Assembly (NCBI GenBank): GCA_007121115.1
Contig: SKMI01000139.1
Location: 1-13,424 of the forward strand
Direction of reading: 5' to 3'
Source: Paracoccaceae bacterium
GTDB taxonomy: Bacteria; Pseudomonadota; Alphaproteobacteria; Rhodobacterales; Rhodobacteraceae
Length of the DNA: 13,424 nt
Made by a program: the position numbers and the translations under genes. A model generated the notes under the pieces. It searched no databases. It was not told where the DNA came from and saw nothing but the letters and a program-made list of their open reading frames with translations. This document shows, piece by piece, positions 1-6,342 of the stretch (positions are counted from its first letter, which is position 1; each line of letters begins with the position of its first letter).

Positions 1-379
1 CTCGTTCTTCCCCATCGCCGTCTCGGTCGCCATCGGTCTGTCGACGCTGGAGCCCGAGTATCGCGACATCCTGCGCTCGCTCGGCGCCTCGCGCTTCACT
101 GTCTTCTGGAAGATCGCGCTGCCGAAAACCCTGCCCGAATTCTTCGGCGCGCTGAAAGTGGCGGTGACGCTGGCCTTCATCGGCACCAACCTGGTCGAGA
201 TCATCACCCCGCACGGGCGGGGGCTTGGCCATCTGTTCCAGTCGGCGCAGATCAACAGCGATTTCCCGCTGATGTTCGCGGTCCTGATCGCGCTCGCGAT
301 CCTGGGCATCCTGCTCTACTATGTGGTGGTGGCGCTGGAGCGGGTCTTTGCCGGTTGGGCCGAGCGGCGGCCGACCTGA
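1..379 (+). CDS. ABC transporter permease, SsuC/TauC/ThiX type (3' part only)
   Basis: Only the C-terminal 125 residues are inside the window; the reading frame enters at base 2 and ends at TGA 377-379. The protein is an inner-membrane permease subunit of a binding-protein-dependent importer. The visible part contains the EAA loop that contacts the ATPase: EPEYRDILRSLGAS, then an I-A-LP ending, which is the usual G-x9-I-x-LP spacing. A hydrophobic stretch GALKVAVTLAFIGTNLV and a last membrane helix (FAVLIALAILGILLYYVVVAL) follow, with a short charged tail ending RRPT. This layout fits the nitrate/sulfonate/taurine/pyrimidine-precursor permeases of about 250-280 residues. The substrate cannot be told without the upstream binding protein or ATPase. 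It converges on the flavin reductase gene with 96 nt between the stops. Confidence 0.85.
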   Translation, partial: SFFPIAVSVAIGLSTLEPEYRDILRSLGASRFTVFWKIALPKTLPEFFGALKVAVTLAFIGTNLVEIITPHGRGLGHLFQSAQINSDFPLMFAVLIALAILGILLYYVVVALERVFAGWAERRPT

Positions 380-402
380 GACCAGGGTCCGGGGCTCGCC
401 CG

Positions 403-472
403 GGCAGCGCCCCCGAAGTGCCCTGAAGCGTATCGGGGCCGTTTGGTGGGGTGCTGAGGGGGCACTTCTGCC
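403..472 (+). repeat. structured intergenic repeat, copy A (possible 3' end/terminator element)
   Basis: The inverted arms GAAGTGCCC (415-423) and GGGCACTTC (460-468) pair perfectly. The pairing continues with GGCA (403-406) and TGCC (469-472) across an 8-nt bulge, GCGCCCCC (407-414). The loop is 36 nt. The left arm and part of the loop match a second copy at 10194-10276: 15 of 16 bases are identical over 403-418 against 10194-10209. The element begins 23 nt after the permease stop codon and fills the gap between two convergent genes. There is no T-tract, so factor-independent termination is only a possibility. I see nothing else in the 380-475 gap. Confidence 0.5.
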
Positions 473-475
473 TCC

Positions 476-997
476 TCAGCCCGCGTTAGCACCGTCCGGG
501 TCAAGCCCTGCAAAACCGCCCTCATGAAACACCAGCGGGCGGCCGGGGCGGGTGGCGACGCGCAGCACCCGGCCCACGACGATGGCGTGATCGCCGCCAG
601 GATGCACCGCCTCGACCGTGCATTCCAGCCGCGTCAGCACCCCGGGCAGCAGCGGCACGCCGCCGATCCCTTCGCTCACGCCCGGCACCGCAGCCGTGGC
701 GGCGCGGCGGGCGAAATGCTGCGCCAGTCCGGCCTGCTCGGCGGCCAGCACATGCACGGCCATGTGGCTGCATTCGACGAAGGCCGAAAAGCGGCGCGAG
801 GCGCGCGCCGGGGACCAGAGCACCAGCGGCGGGTCCAGCGACAGCGAGGCAAAGCTGTTGGCGGTGATGCCCAGCGGCCCGCGCTCGCTCAGGGTGGTGA
901 TGACCGTGACCCCGGTGGCGAAACGCCCCAGCGCGGTGCGGAACCGCCGCCCCGTGCCCGGATCGGGGGCGAAGATCTCTTCCTCGGCTGCGGGCAT
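476..997 (-). CDS. flavin reductase family protein (NAD(P)H:FMN reductase type)
   Basis: This 173-residue protein is about the full length of the short flavin reductase domain (HpaC/RutF-like FMN-binding split barrel). These enzymes reduce free FMN or FAD with NAD(P)H, often to supply a partner monooxygenase. Visible family motifs are GRFATGVTVIT (24-34), GITANSFASLSLDPPLVLWSP (43-63) and the GGDHAIVVGRV block (134-144) near the C-terminus, where the GDH is typical of flavin contacts. I chose ATG 997, preceded by AAGGGG at 7-nt scale spacing. An in-frame ATG at 1075 would add 26 residues and has AGGAG 7 nt upstream, inside the end of the upstream gene. Those added codons are low in GC at third positions (15 of 25) and not domain-like, so I prefer 997. 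It lies 3' of the ybbA-ybbP-like pair in the same direction and may be co-transcribed with them. The partner oxygenase is not in view. Confidence 0.85.
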   Translation of the reverse strand: MPAAEEEIFAPDPGTGRRFRTALGRFATGVTVITTLSERGPLGITANSFASLSLDPPLVLWSPARASRRFSAFVECSHMAVHVLAAEQAGLAQHFARRAATAAVPGVSEGIGGVPLLPGVLTRLECTVEAVHPGGDHAIVVGRVLRVATRPGRPLVFHEGGFAGLDPDGANAG

Positions 998-1079
998 GGC
1001 ATCCCCTTGCGTATTCTGCCCTTCCGGGTCTAGCGCAGCATCGGGGCGGGAAAAAGGCCGCTGCGGTCGGTTCATCGCC

Positions 1080-3605
1080 TCACTCCTGTGCCCGCAGGAT
1101 GCGCGCCGGGCGCGCCGACAGGGGCCGCGCCGCGAAGGCCAGTCCCGCCAGCAGCGTGGCCAGCACGCCACCCAGCACGATCGCCAGCGCCGAGACCGGC
1201 TCGAACGTATAGGGCGTGGCCATGACGAAGCGCATCACGGCCCATGCCCCGGTCGCACCCGCGAAGATCGCCACCAGTGCCGCCGCCATTCCCATCAGCC
1301 CGGCGCGCAGGGCAAAGCTGGTCAGGATGCCACGCCGGGTGGCGCCCAGCGTCTTCATGATCGCGGCTTCCTGCACCCGCGCGCCCACGCCCGCCGCAGC
1401 CGCGCCGATCAGCACCACGAAGCCCGTGACCAGCACCGCCAGCGCGGCATAGGCGGTGGCGGTGGCGATCTGTCCCAGCGCTTCCGAGACACGCTCGGCG
1501 GCCTCGCGCACGCGGATTGCGGTGATGTTGGGAAAGGCGTTGGAGATTTCACGCAGGATCGCGCCCTCGGCACCTTCCTCGGCGTAGACGGTGGCGATAT
1601 GGGTGTGGGGCGCCTGCCGCATCGGCTCGGGCGTCATGGTCAGCACGAAGCCCATCCCGCCGGTGGAGAAATCGACCTCGCGGAAGTTGGCGATTTCGGC
1701 GGTGATGTCGCGGCCCAGGATGTTGACCGTCACCGTGTCGCCCAGGCGCAGGCCCAGTTCCTCGGCCTCCGAGGCGCCGAAGCTGACCAGCGGCGGTCCG
1801 GTGTAGTCTTCGGGCCACCAGTCGCCTTGGGTCAGCGTCACGCCCGCGTCCTGCGTGGCGGCATAGGTCACGCCCCGGTCGCCGCGCAGCACCCAGTGGT
1901 CGGACCGGGGGTGGTCGGCGGACGGGATGTCGTTGATCGCGGTGATGATCCCGCGCAGCATCGGCGCGGTGTCGATGCGGGTGACGGCCTCGTTCCCTTC
2001 CAGCCGGTCCATGAACCCTTCAAGCTGGTCGTTCTGGATATCCAGGAAGAAATAGCTCGGCGCACGGTCGGGCAGGTCGGCGGCGATGGCGTTGCGCAGG
2101 TTGGTGTCGATCTGCCCCACGGCGGCCAGCACCGTCAGCCCCAGCCCCAGCGACAGGATCACTGCCGTCGCCCCCTCGCGCGGGTTGGCGATGGCGCCCA
2201 GCGCCGTGCGCAGCGCGGTGCGGCCCCTGAGCGCCTTCGCCCGCGCGGCGCGGCGGGCCAGCGCGCGCACCGCTATCGCCATGATCACCAGCGCCAGCAG
2301 CGCCAGCACGATCCCGCCCAACGTGGCAAAAGCCAGGCGCGGCACCTCGGCGAACCAGGCGGCGGCCCCGGTCAGCAGGGCCAGCACCCCGGCGATGGCC
2401 GCCAGATAGGGCCAGCGCGGCCAGCCGTCATCGGCACTGTCCATGCCGCGAAAGATCGCCGCCGCGCGCACGTGTTCGGTCCGCGCCAGCGGCCAGAGGG
2501 TGAAGACCAGCGCCGTCAGCGCGCCATAGAGCGCGGCCTCCAGGAGCGGCGCGGGACGGAAAACCACCTGTGGCGCCACGGGCAACTGATCGGCCAGCAA
2601 GGGCGCGACGGCGAAGGGGACAAGCGCCCCCAGCACCATCCCCAGCGCAATCCCCAGCGCGGTCAGCGCGCCGATCTGCAGGAAATAGACCGCGAAGATG
2701 GTGCGCGTCTCGGCGCCCAGTGTCTTGAGCGTTGCGATGGTGGCGGTCTTGCGGTCCAGATAGCTGCGCACGGCGGCGGAAACGCCGACGCCCCCCACCG
2801 CCAGCCCGGCCAGCCCCACCAGCACCAGAAACGACCCGATACGTTCGACGAACACATCCACCTGCGGCGCGGCGCGGCGGCTGTCGCGCCAGCGGGCGCC
2901 GCTGCCCGAAAGCGCCACCTCGGCCTCGGCGCGGGCGGCATCGAGGTCGGTGCCGGGCGGCAGCAGCAGGCGGTACTGGCTGGTATAAAGCGTGCCGGGA
3001 CCCAGCAGTTCGGCCTCGGCCAGCGCCTTGGTCGCCACCAGTGTCCGCGGGCCGAAGCCGAAGGTCGCGCCCACGGCATCGGGTTCGCGCACCACCACGG
3101 CCATCAGCGTGAACTCCTGCACGCCCAGGCGGAAGGTATCGCCGATCTCCAGCCCCAGCCGGTCGACCAGAATGCGGTCCATGGCCCCGCCGGGCAGGCC
3201 GTCCGCGCCCGCGAACATCGCCTCCAGCGGCATGGGCGGGTCCAGCGTGACCTCTCCCAGCAGCGGGTACGCATCGTCCACGCCCTTGACCTGCGTGACC
3301 GAGCGATCATCGCCCGCCACGGCCATGGAGCGGAAGTCCACGATTTCGGACACCTCGACCGCCAACCCGTCCAGAAAGTCACGCTCGTCCGGGTCGGCGA
3401 AGCGATAGGTGAGGCGCACCTCGGCGTCGCCGCCCAGCAGCGCCGCGCCTTCTTCGGCCAGCCCGGCGTTGATGGCGGCGCGGACCGAGCCCACGGCGGC
3501 AATCGCGCCCACGCCCAATGCCAGACAGGCCAGGAAAATCCAGAAGCCGCGCAACCCGCCGCGCATCTCGCGCCGGGCAATGCGGGCGGCGACGGACATG
3601 CTCAT
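1080..3605 (-). CDS. ybbP: YbbP-like ABC transporter permease, FtsX/MacB family
   Basis: This is an 841-residue inner-membrane protein with about ten predicted helices: near 21-42, 257-280, 303-330, 352-373, 400-418, 425-450, 480-497, 717-738, 760-787 and 805-826. Two large extracytoplasmic segments (about 43-256 and 498-716) fit MacB-type periplasmic domains. There are two FtsX domains, about 257-382 and 716-835, each carrying the signature after its first helix: ATIATLKTLGA near 288 and AAIMKTLGATR near 747. A duplicated FtsX architecture of this length matches E. coli YbbP. The start overlaps the ATPase stop as ATGA; a second in-frame ATG lies 6 nt downstream. The family does not pump across the membrane in the classical way: ATP binding drives periplasmic movements. 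With the divergent TesA gene beside it, the likely role is work on lipids or hydrophobic compounds at the periplasmic face; that role is inferred. Confidence 0.9.
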   Translation of the reverse strand: MSMSVAARIARREMRGGLRGFWIFLACLALGVGAIAAVGSVRAAINAGLAEEGAALLGGDAEVRLTYRFADPDERDFLDGLAVEVSEIVDFRSMAVAGDDRSVTQVKGVDDAYPLLGEVTLDPPMPLEAMFAGADGLPGGAMDRILVDRLGLEIGDTFRLGVQEFTLMAVVVREPDAVGATFGFGPRTLVATKALAEAELLGPGTLYTSQYRLLLPPGTDLDAARAEAEVALSGSGARWRDSRRAAPQVDVFVERIGSFLVLVGLAGLAVGGVGVSAAVRSYLDRKTATIATLKTLGAETRTIFAVYFLQIGALTALGIALGMVLGALVPFAVAPLLADQLPVAPQVVFRPAPLLEAALYGALTALVFTLWPLARTEHVRAAAIFRGMDSADDGWPRWPYLAAIAGVLALLTGAAAWFAEVPRLAFATLGGIVLALLALVIMAIAVRALARRAARAKALRGRTALRTALGAIANPREGATAVILSLGLGLTVLAAVGQIDTNLRNAIAADLPDRAPSYFFLDIQNDQLEGFMDRLEGNEAVTRIDTAPMLRGIITAINDIPSADHPRSDHWVLRGDRGVTYAATQDAGVTLTQGDWWPEDYTGPPLVSFGASEAEELGLRLGDTVTVNILGRDITAEIANFREVDFSTGGMGFVLTMTPEPMRQAPHTHIATVYAEEGAEGAILREISNAFPNITAIRVREAAERVSEALGQIATATAYAALAVLVTGFVVLIGAAAAGVGARVQEAAIMKTLGATRRGILTSFALRAGLMGMAAALVAIFAGATGAWAVMRFVMATPYTFEPVSALAIVLGGVLATLLAGLAFAARPLSARPARILRAQE

Positions 3606-4309
3606 TCAGCCGCCCCCCGCAGCGCGCGCTGATCCTCGTCGGCGGCGATGCGTCCGTCCATCAGCCGCACCACCCGGTCACACCGCGCGGCGAGTTCGGG
3701 GGCATGCGTCACCAGCACCAGCGTGCTGCCGTGCCGGTCGCGCAGGCCGAAGAGCAGGTCCATGATGGTCTCGCCCGTGGTCTGGTCCAGATTGCCGGTG
3801 GGCTCGTCGGCCAGCAGCAGGCGCGGGCGCGGGGCGGCGGCGCGGGCCAGCGCCACGCGCTGTTGTTCGCCGCCCGAGAGCTGCGCCGGGTAGTGCTCCA
3901 GCCGCGCGCCCAAGCCCACGGCGCGCAACTCTTCCTCGGCCCGGTCGAACGCATCGGCGCGACCGGCCAGTTCCAGCGGGGTGGCCACGTTTTCCAGCGC
4001 CGTCATGGTGGGAATCAGGTGGAAAGACTGGAACACCACGCCCATATTCGTGCGACGCAGGCGTGCCAGCGCATCCTCGTCCAGCGCGGTGAGATCCTGG
4101 CCCATCGCCGTGATCTTGCCCCCGGTGGCGCGTTCCAGCCCGCCCATCAGCATCAGGAGAGACGACTTGCCCGACCCCGAAGGCCCCACCAACCCCAGCG
4201 TTTCGCCCGCGGTGACATTGAGCGTGATGCCATGCAGGATATCCACCGGCCCGGCGTTGCCCGGCAACGTCAGCTGCACATCGGTGAGCGAGAGAACTGT
4301 ATCGGACAT
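3602..4309 (-). CDS. ybbA: YbbA-like ABC transporter ATP-binding protein
   Basis: This 235-residue cytoplasmic ATPase belongs to the LolD/MacB/FtsE class. All catalytic motifs are present: Walker A GPSGSGKS (42-49), Q-loop Gln94 in VVFQSFHLIP, signature LSGGEQQR (144-151), Walker B LLLADEP (164-170), D-loop GNLD (172-175) and switch His202. GVVFQSFHLIPTMTALENV is typical of the LolD/YbbA group. I chose ATG 4309 (MSDTVLSL) because the frame upstream to 4408 gives a Pro/Ala-rich, non-conserved extension. An AAAGG stands 5 nt before 4309. The stop codon overlaps the start of the permease gene by ATGA, so the two proteins are surely made together. Its start codon also overlaps the start codon of the divergent esterase gene, so any promoter must lie inside the opposite coding region. 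Confidence 0.92.
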   Translation of the reverse strand: MSDTVLSLTDVQLTLPGNAGPVDILHGITLNVTAGETLGLVGPSGSGKSSLLMLMGGLERATGGKITAMGQDLTALDEDALARLRRTNMGVVFQSFHLIPTMTALENVATPLELAGRADAFDRAEEELRAVGLGARLEHYPAQLSGGEQQRVALARAAAPRPRLLLADEPTGNLDQTTGETIMDLLFGLRDRHGSTLVLVTHAPELAARCDRVVRLMDGRIAADEDQRALRGAAE

Positions 4310-5057
4310 GCTGGCCTTTCCCGGGTCATGGCTTGCAGTGGCATATGGGGCCGCGGCAGGGCTTGGCAAGCGCTGCGCCGCAGCAGTTACGGGTGCACAG
4401 TGGGCCAAGGGGGTGACGCTGGCACTGGCGCTATCCGTCGCCGCGCCCGCCGCCGTCGCCGCCGAACCGCTGCGGCTGGTGGCGCTGGGCGACAGCCTGA
4501 CGCAGGGCTACGGGCTGGCGCAGGGCGAGGGGCTGGTGCCGCAACTGCAAGCCTGGCTACGCGACGCCGGGCATGATGTCGAGGTGATCAACGCAGGCGT
4601 TTCGGGCGACACCACCGCCGGAGGGCTGTCGCGGCTGGACTGGACGCTGGCCGAGCCGGTGGACGCGATGCTGGTGATCCTGGGCGGCAATGACCTTTTG
4701 CGCGGGATCGACCCGGCGGCAAGCCGCGCCAATCTGGACGCGATCCTGGAGCGGCTGGCGGACGAAGGCCTGCCCGCGATGCTGGTGGGCCTGCCCGCGC
4801 CCGGCAACTATGGCCCCGAGTTCCGCGACGCCTTTGCCGCCATGTATCCCGAACTGGCCGAGGCGCATGGCGCAGCACTCTACCCTGACCTCTTGCAACC
4901 CATGTCCGAAAAGGCCGAGGCCGGGCTGTCGTTTTCCGACATGATGCTGGAGGACAATATCCATCCCAACACCGAGGGCGTGGCGGTGATCGTCGAAGCG
5001 CTGGGGCCGGAAGTGTCGGCATTTCTGCGCGGGATCGACGCGGGGGAGGGGTCATGA
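4308..5057 (+). CDS. tesA: TesA-type GDSL arylesterase / acyl-CoA thioesterase I / lysophospholipase
   Basis: This is a periplasmic SGNH hydrolase of 249 residues from ATG 4308, with a mature part of about 197 residues. The catalytic blocks are all visible: GDSLTQGYG with nucleophile Ser63, oxyanion Gly97 in NAGVSGDTT, Asn128 in LGGND, and the Asp216-His219 pair in DNIHPN. A signal peptide precedes it: a basic region ending near Lys34, a core TLALALSVAAPA, then AVAA before Glu53. The start is uncertain. ATG 4308 has only a weak purine-rich upstream region; GTG 4338 and GTG 4413 are alternatives, but 4413 would leave the signal peptide without a positive charge. Enzymes of this family cleave lysophospholipids, aryl esters and acyl-CoAs. 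It is divergent from ybbA and overlaps the following HIT gene by ATGA. The E. coli tesA/ybbA/ybbP genes have the same layout, so a joint function is likely. Confidence 0.9.
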   Translation: MLAFPGSWLAVAYGAAAGLGKRCAAAVTGAQWAKGVTLALALSVAAPAAVAAEPLRLVALGDSLTQGYGLAQGEGLVPQLQAWLRDAGHDVEVINAGVSGDTTAGGLSRLDWTLAEPVDAMLVILGGNDLLRGIDPAASRANLDAILERLADEGLPAMLVGLPAPGNYGPEFRDAFAAMYPELAEAHGAALYPDLLQPMSEKAEAGLSFSDMMLEDNIHPNTEGVAVIVEALGPEVSAFLRGIDAGEGS

Positions 5058-5497
5058 GCCTTGAGGGCACGCAGGACTGCCTGTTCTGCCGGATCGCCGC
5101 CGGGTCTCTGCCGGCGCACAAGCTGCATGAAGATGACCATATCCTCGCCTTTCTGGACATCCATCCGATCCGGCCGGGGCATGCGCTGGTGATCCCGAAA
5201 GCGCATCACGTCTGGTTCGAGGACCTGCCCGAGGCGCTCGCCACGCGCATCACCACCTGCGCGCAGGCGCTGGCTAGGGGCATGAAGCGGGCCTATGGCG
5301 TGGAGCGGGTGTCGATGTTCTATACCGGCATCCACGTGCCCCACGCCCATGCCCATGTGGTGCCCATGCACCATGTGCATGACGTGACCTCGGCGGCCTA
5401 TATGGCCGAGGGGCCGGAGCGTTTTGCAACGCCGCCGCAGGCGACGGGCGCGGCGCTGCAGTCGGAGGCCGCAACGCTGCGCGCGGCGCTGAAATAG
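5054..5497 (+). CDS. HIT family nucleotide hydrolase/transferase
   Basis: This is a complete 147-residue histidine-triad protein. The triad HAHAHVV lies at 97-103, with His99 the expected nucleophile. A Cys-x-x-Cys pair (Cys9, Cys12, in CLFCRIAAG) and His51/His52 could supply the zinc site seen in Hint-like members. ALVIPKAHH and FLDIHPIRPGH are the usual strand motifs. Such enzymes hydrolyse nucleoside phosphoramidates, dinucleoside polyphosphates or adenylated compounds; the sequence does not show which. The start ATG overlaps the esterase stop as ATGA, and GGGGAGGGG just upstream is a strong ribosome binding site, so it is translationally coupled to tesA. The C-terminal 30 residues are Ala-rich and less conserved-looking. 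It is probably the last gene of this unit, since 136 nt follow before the next start. Confidence 0.9.
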   Translation: MSLEGTQDCLFCRIAAGSLPAHKLHEDDHILAFLDIHPIRPGHALVIPKAHHVWFEDLPEALATRITTCAQALARGMKRAYGVERVSMFYTGIHVPHAHAHVVPMHHVHDVTSAAYMAEGPERFATPPQATGAALQSEAATLRAALK

Positions 5498-5633
5498 GCG
5501 CCGAGGCCTTTGCCCCACGCACGGGGGTCAGGTCGCGCCATGGCGAAACCCCCTTTCGGCGCAGGCCATGACAGGCTAACACCACAGTACTATCGGGCAG
5601 CGCCCTGCGGAGGCCGGGCAAGGACAGGGCAAC

Positions 5634-6161
5634 GTGAGTTTTTTCGACGAGATCTTCGCGGTTCTGGACACGCGGTCGTTTTCGTCGGTGTGGTATTGGA
5701 TCGCGCTGGCGGTCATGTGGTCCACCGTCTCGCATTTCACCCTGGGCGTGCCGCAGGACCTGATTGCACGCGCGCGGCGACAAGGCGGCACGGCGCGGGA
5801 GGAGGCTGAAATCCTGACGCATATCCAGGTGCGGCGGCGCCTGACGGTGATGCGCAGCGCCGGGCACTGGATCACGGCATTTGTCGCCACTGTGCTGGCC
5901 CTGCTCATGGTGCTGGCGGTCTCTTATGGCGTGGAGATCGCGCAGGCGCTGCTGCTGCTGCTCTTGCCGCTCACGCTTGTCGGGGTTCTGGCACTGCGTG
6001 CGGCGGTGCGGATCGAAGCCTTTGACGAACGCGGCGCTGCGCTGTGGAAGCGGCTGGCGCGGCTGCGCCTGGCCACGCAGGTGATCGGCATGATCTCGAT
6101 CTTCATCACTGCGCTGTGGGGGATGTGGCATGTCATGACCCAGAGCGTGCTGAGCGGATGA
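5634..6161 (+). CDS. conserved four-helix membrane protein, function unknown
   Basis: This 175-residue protein has four predicted membrane helices (about 18-38, 79-98, 101-122 and 148-168), separated by short basic loops such as LIARARRQGG and QVRRRL. It starts at GTG 5634; AGGA and AGGG lie 9 and about 4 nt upstream. No catalytic motif is visible. As far as I recall, relatives in Rhodobacterales are labelled 'component of SufBCD complex' in databases; no suf gene is in this window, and a polytopic membrane protein is an odd subunit for a soluble complex, so I do not adopt that label. The 136-nt gap before it has no clear promoter. GCCCTG (5602-5607) and CAGGGC (5625-5630) could pair and cover part of the ribosome binding region. 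A multi-hairpin element follows the stop. Confidence 0.75.
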   Translation: MSFFDEIFAVLDTRSFSSVWYWIALAVMWSTVSHFTLGVPQDLIARARRQGGTAREEAEILTHIQVRRRLTVMRSAGHWITAFVATVLALLMVLAVSYGVEIAQALLLLLLPLTLVGVLALRAAVRIEAFDERGAALWKRLARLRLATQVIGMISIFITALWGMWHVMTQSVLSG

Positions 6162-6197
6162 CGCCGCCTCACCAGTCCAGGAAGGCTCCCGCCCGCG

Positions 6198-6324
6198 GCG
6201 CGTGCATCAAAGATGCATGCGCTGCGGTTGGGCCGAGCCGCGCGCAAGCGCGCGGGAGGGGGGCGCTGCCCCCCGTCGCAGCGAAGCTGCGACTCCCCCC
6301 GGGAGTATTTTCGGCAAGATGAAG
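6198..6324 (+). repeat. multi-hairpin intergenic element upstream of mfd
   Basis: Four hairpins stand in a row. The first is GCGCGTGCATC (6198-6208) with GATGCATGCGC (6212-6222), an AAA loop and one G-U pair. The second is CCGCGCGC (6238-6245) with GCGCGCGG (6248-6255) and a 2-nt loop. The third is GGGGGGC (6258-6264) with GCCCCCC (6268-6274) around GCT. The fourth is GTCGCAGC (6275-6282) with GCTGCGAC (6286-6293) around GAA. A tail GAGTATTTTCGGCAAGATGAAG (read in two parts, 6303-6312 and 6313-6324) follows. I recall very similar tails and GC hairpins scattered through Rhodobacterales genomes, so this is probably a dispersed REP-like element. It may end transcripts from the membrane protein gene or shield RNA ends. 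It fills nearly all of the 6162-6342 gap. Confidence 0.6.
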
Positions 6325-6342
6325 AACAGCAGGGGTTTGGCG

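Noticed and set aside
618..3632. A 1004-codon open frame on the + strand.
   Set aside because: It lies antisense to the YbbP-like permease, is full of Arg, Gln, His and Gly, and has no domain; it is a product of the high GC content opposite a real gene.
3981..4307. An extension of the TesA frame back to 3981.
   Set aside because: This is antisense to ybbA and would hide the signal peptide; no ribosome binding site supports it.
4310..4408. A 33-codon extension of the YbbA-like ATPase.
   Set aside because: The added Pro/Ala residues are unlike the family, and the frame there is the tesA signal-peptide coding region on the other strand.
5498..5633. A possible promoter or small gene between the HIT and membrane protein genes.
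   Set aside because: TTCGGC and GCTAAC are too poor as -35/-10 elements, and no short frame has both a ribosome binding site and coding-like composition.
6202..6342. An N-terminal extension of Mfd from ATG 6202.
   Set aside because: It would translate the multi-hairpin element into Arg/Ala-rich residues; ATG 6343 has a proper ribosome binding site and gives the normal Mfd length.
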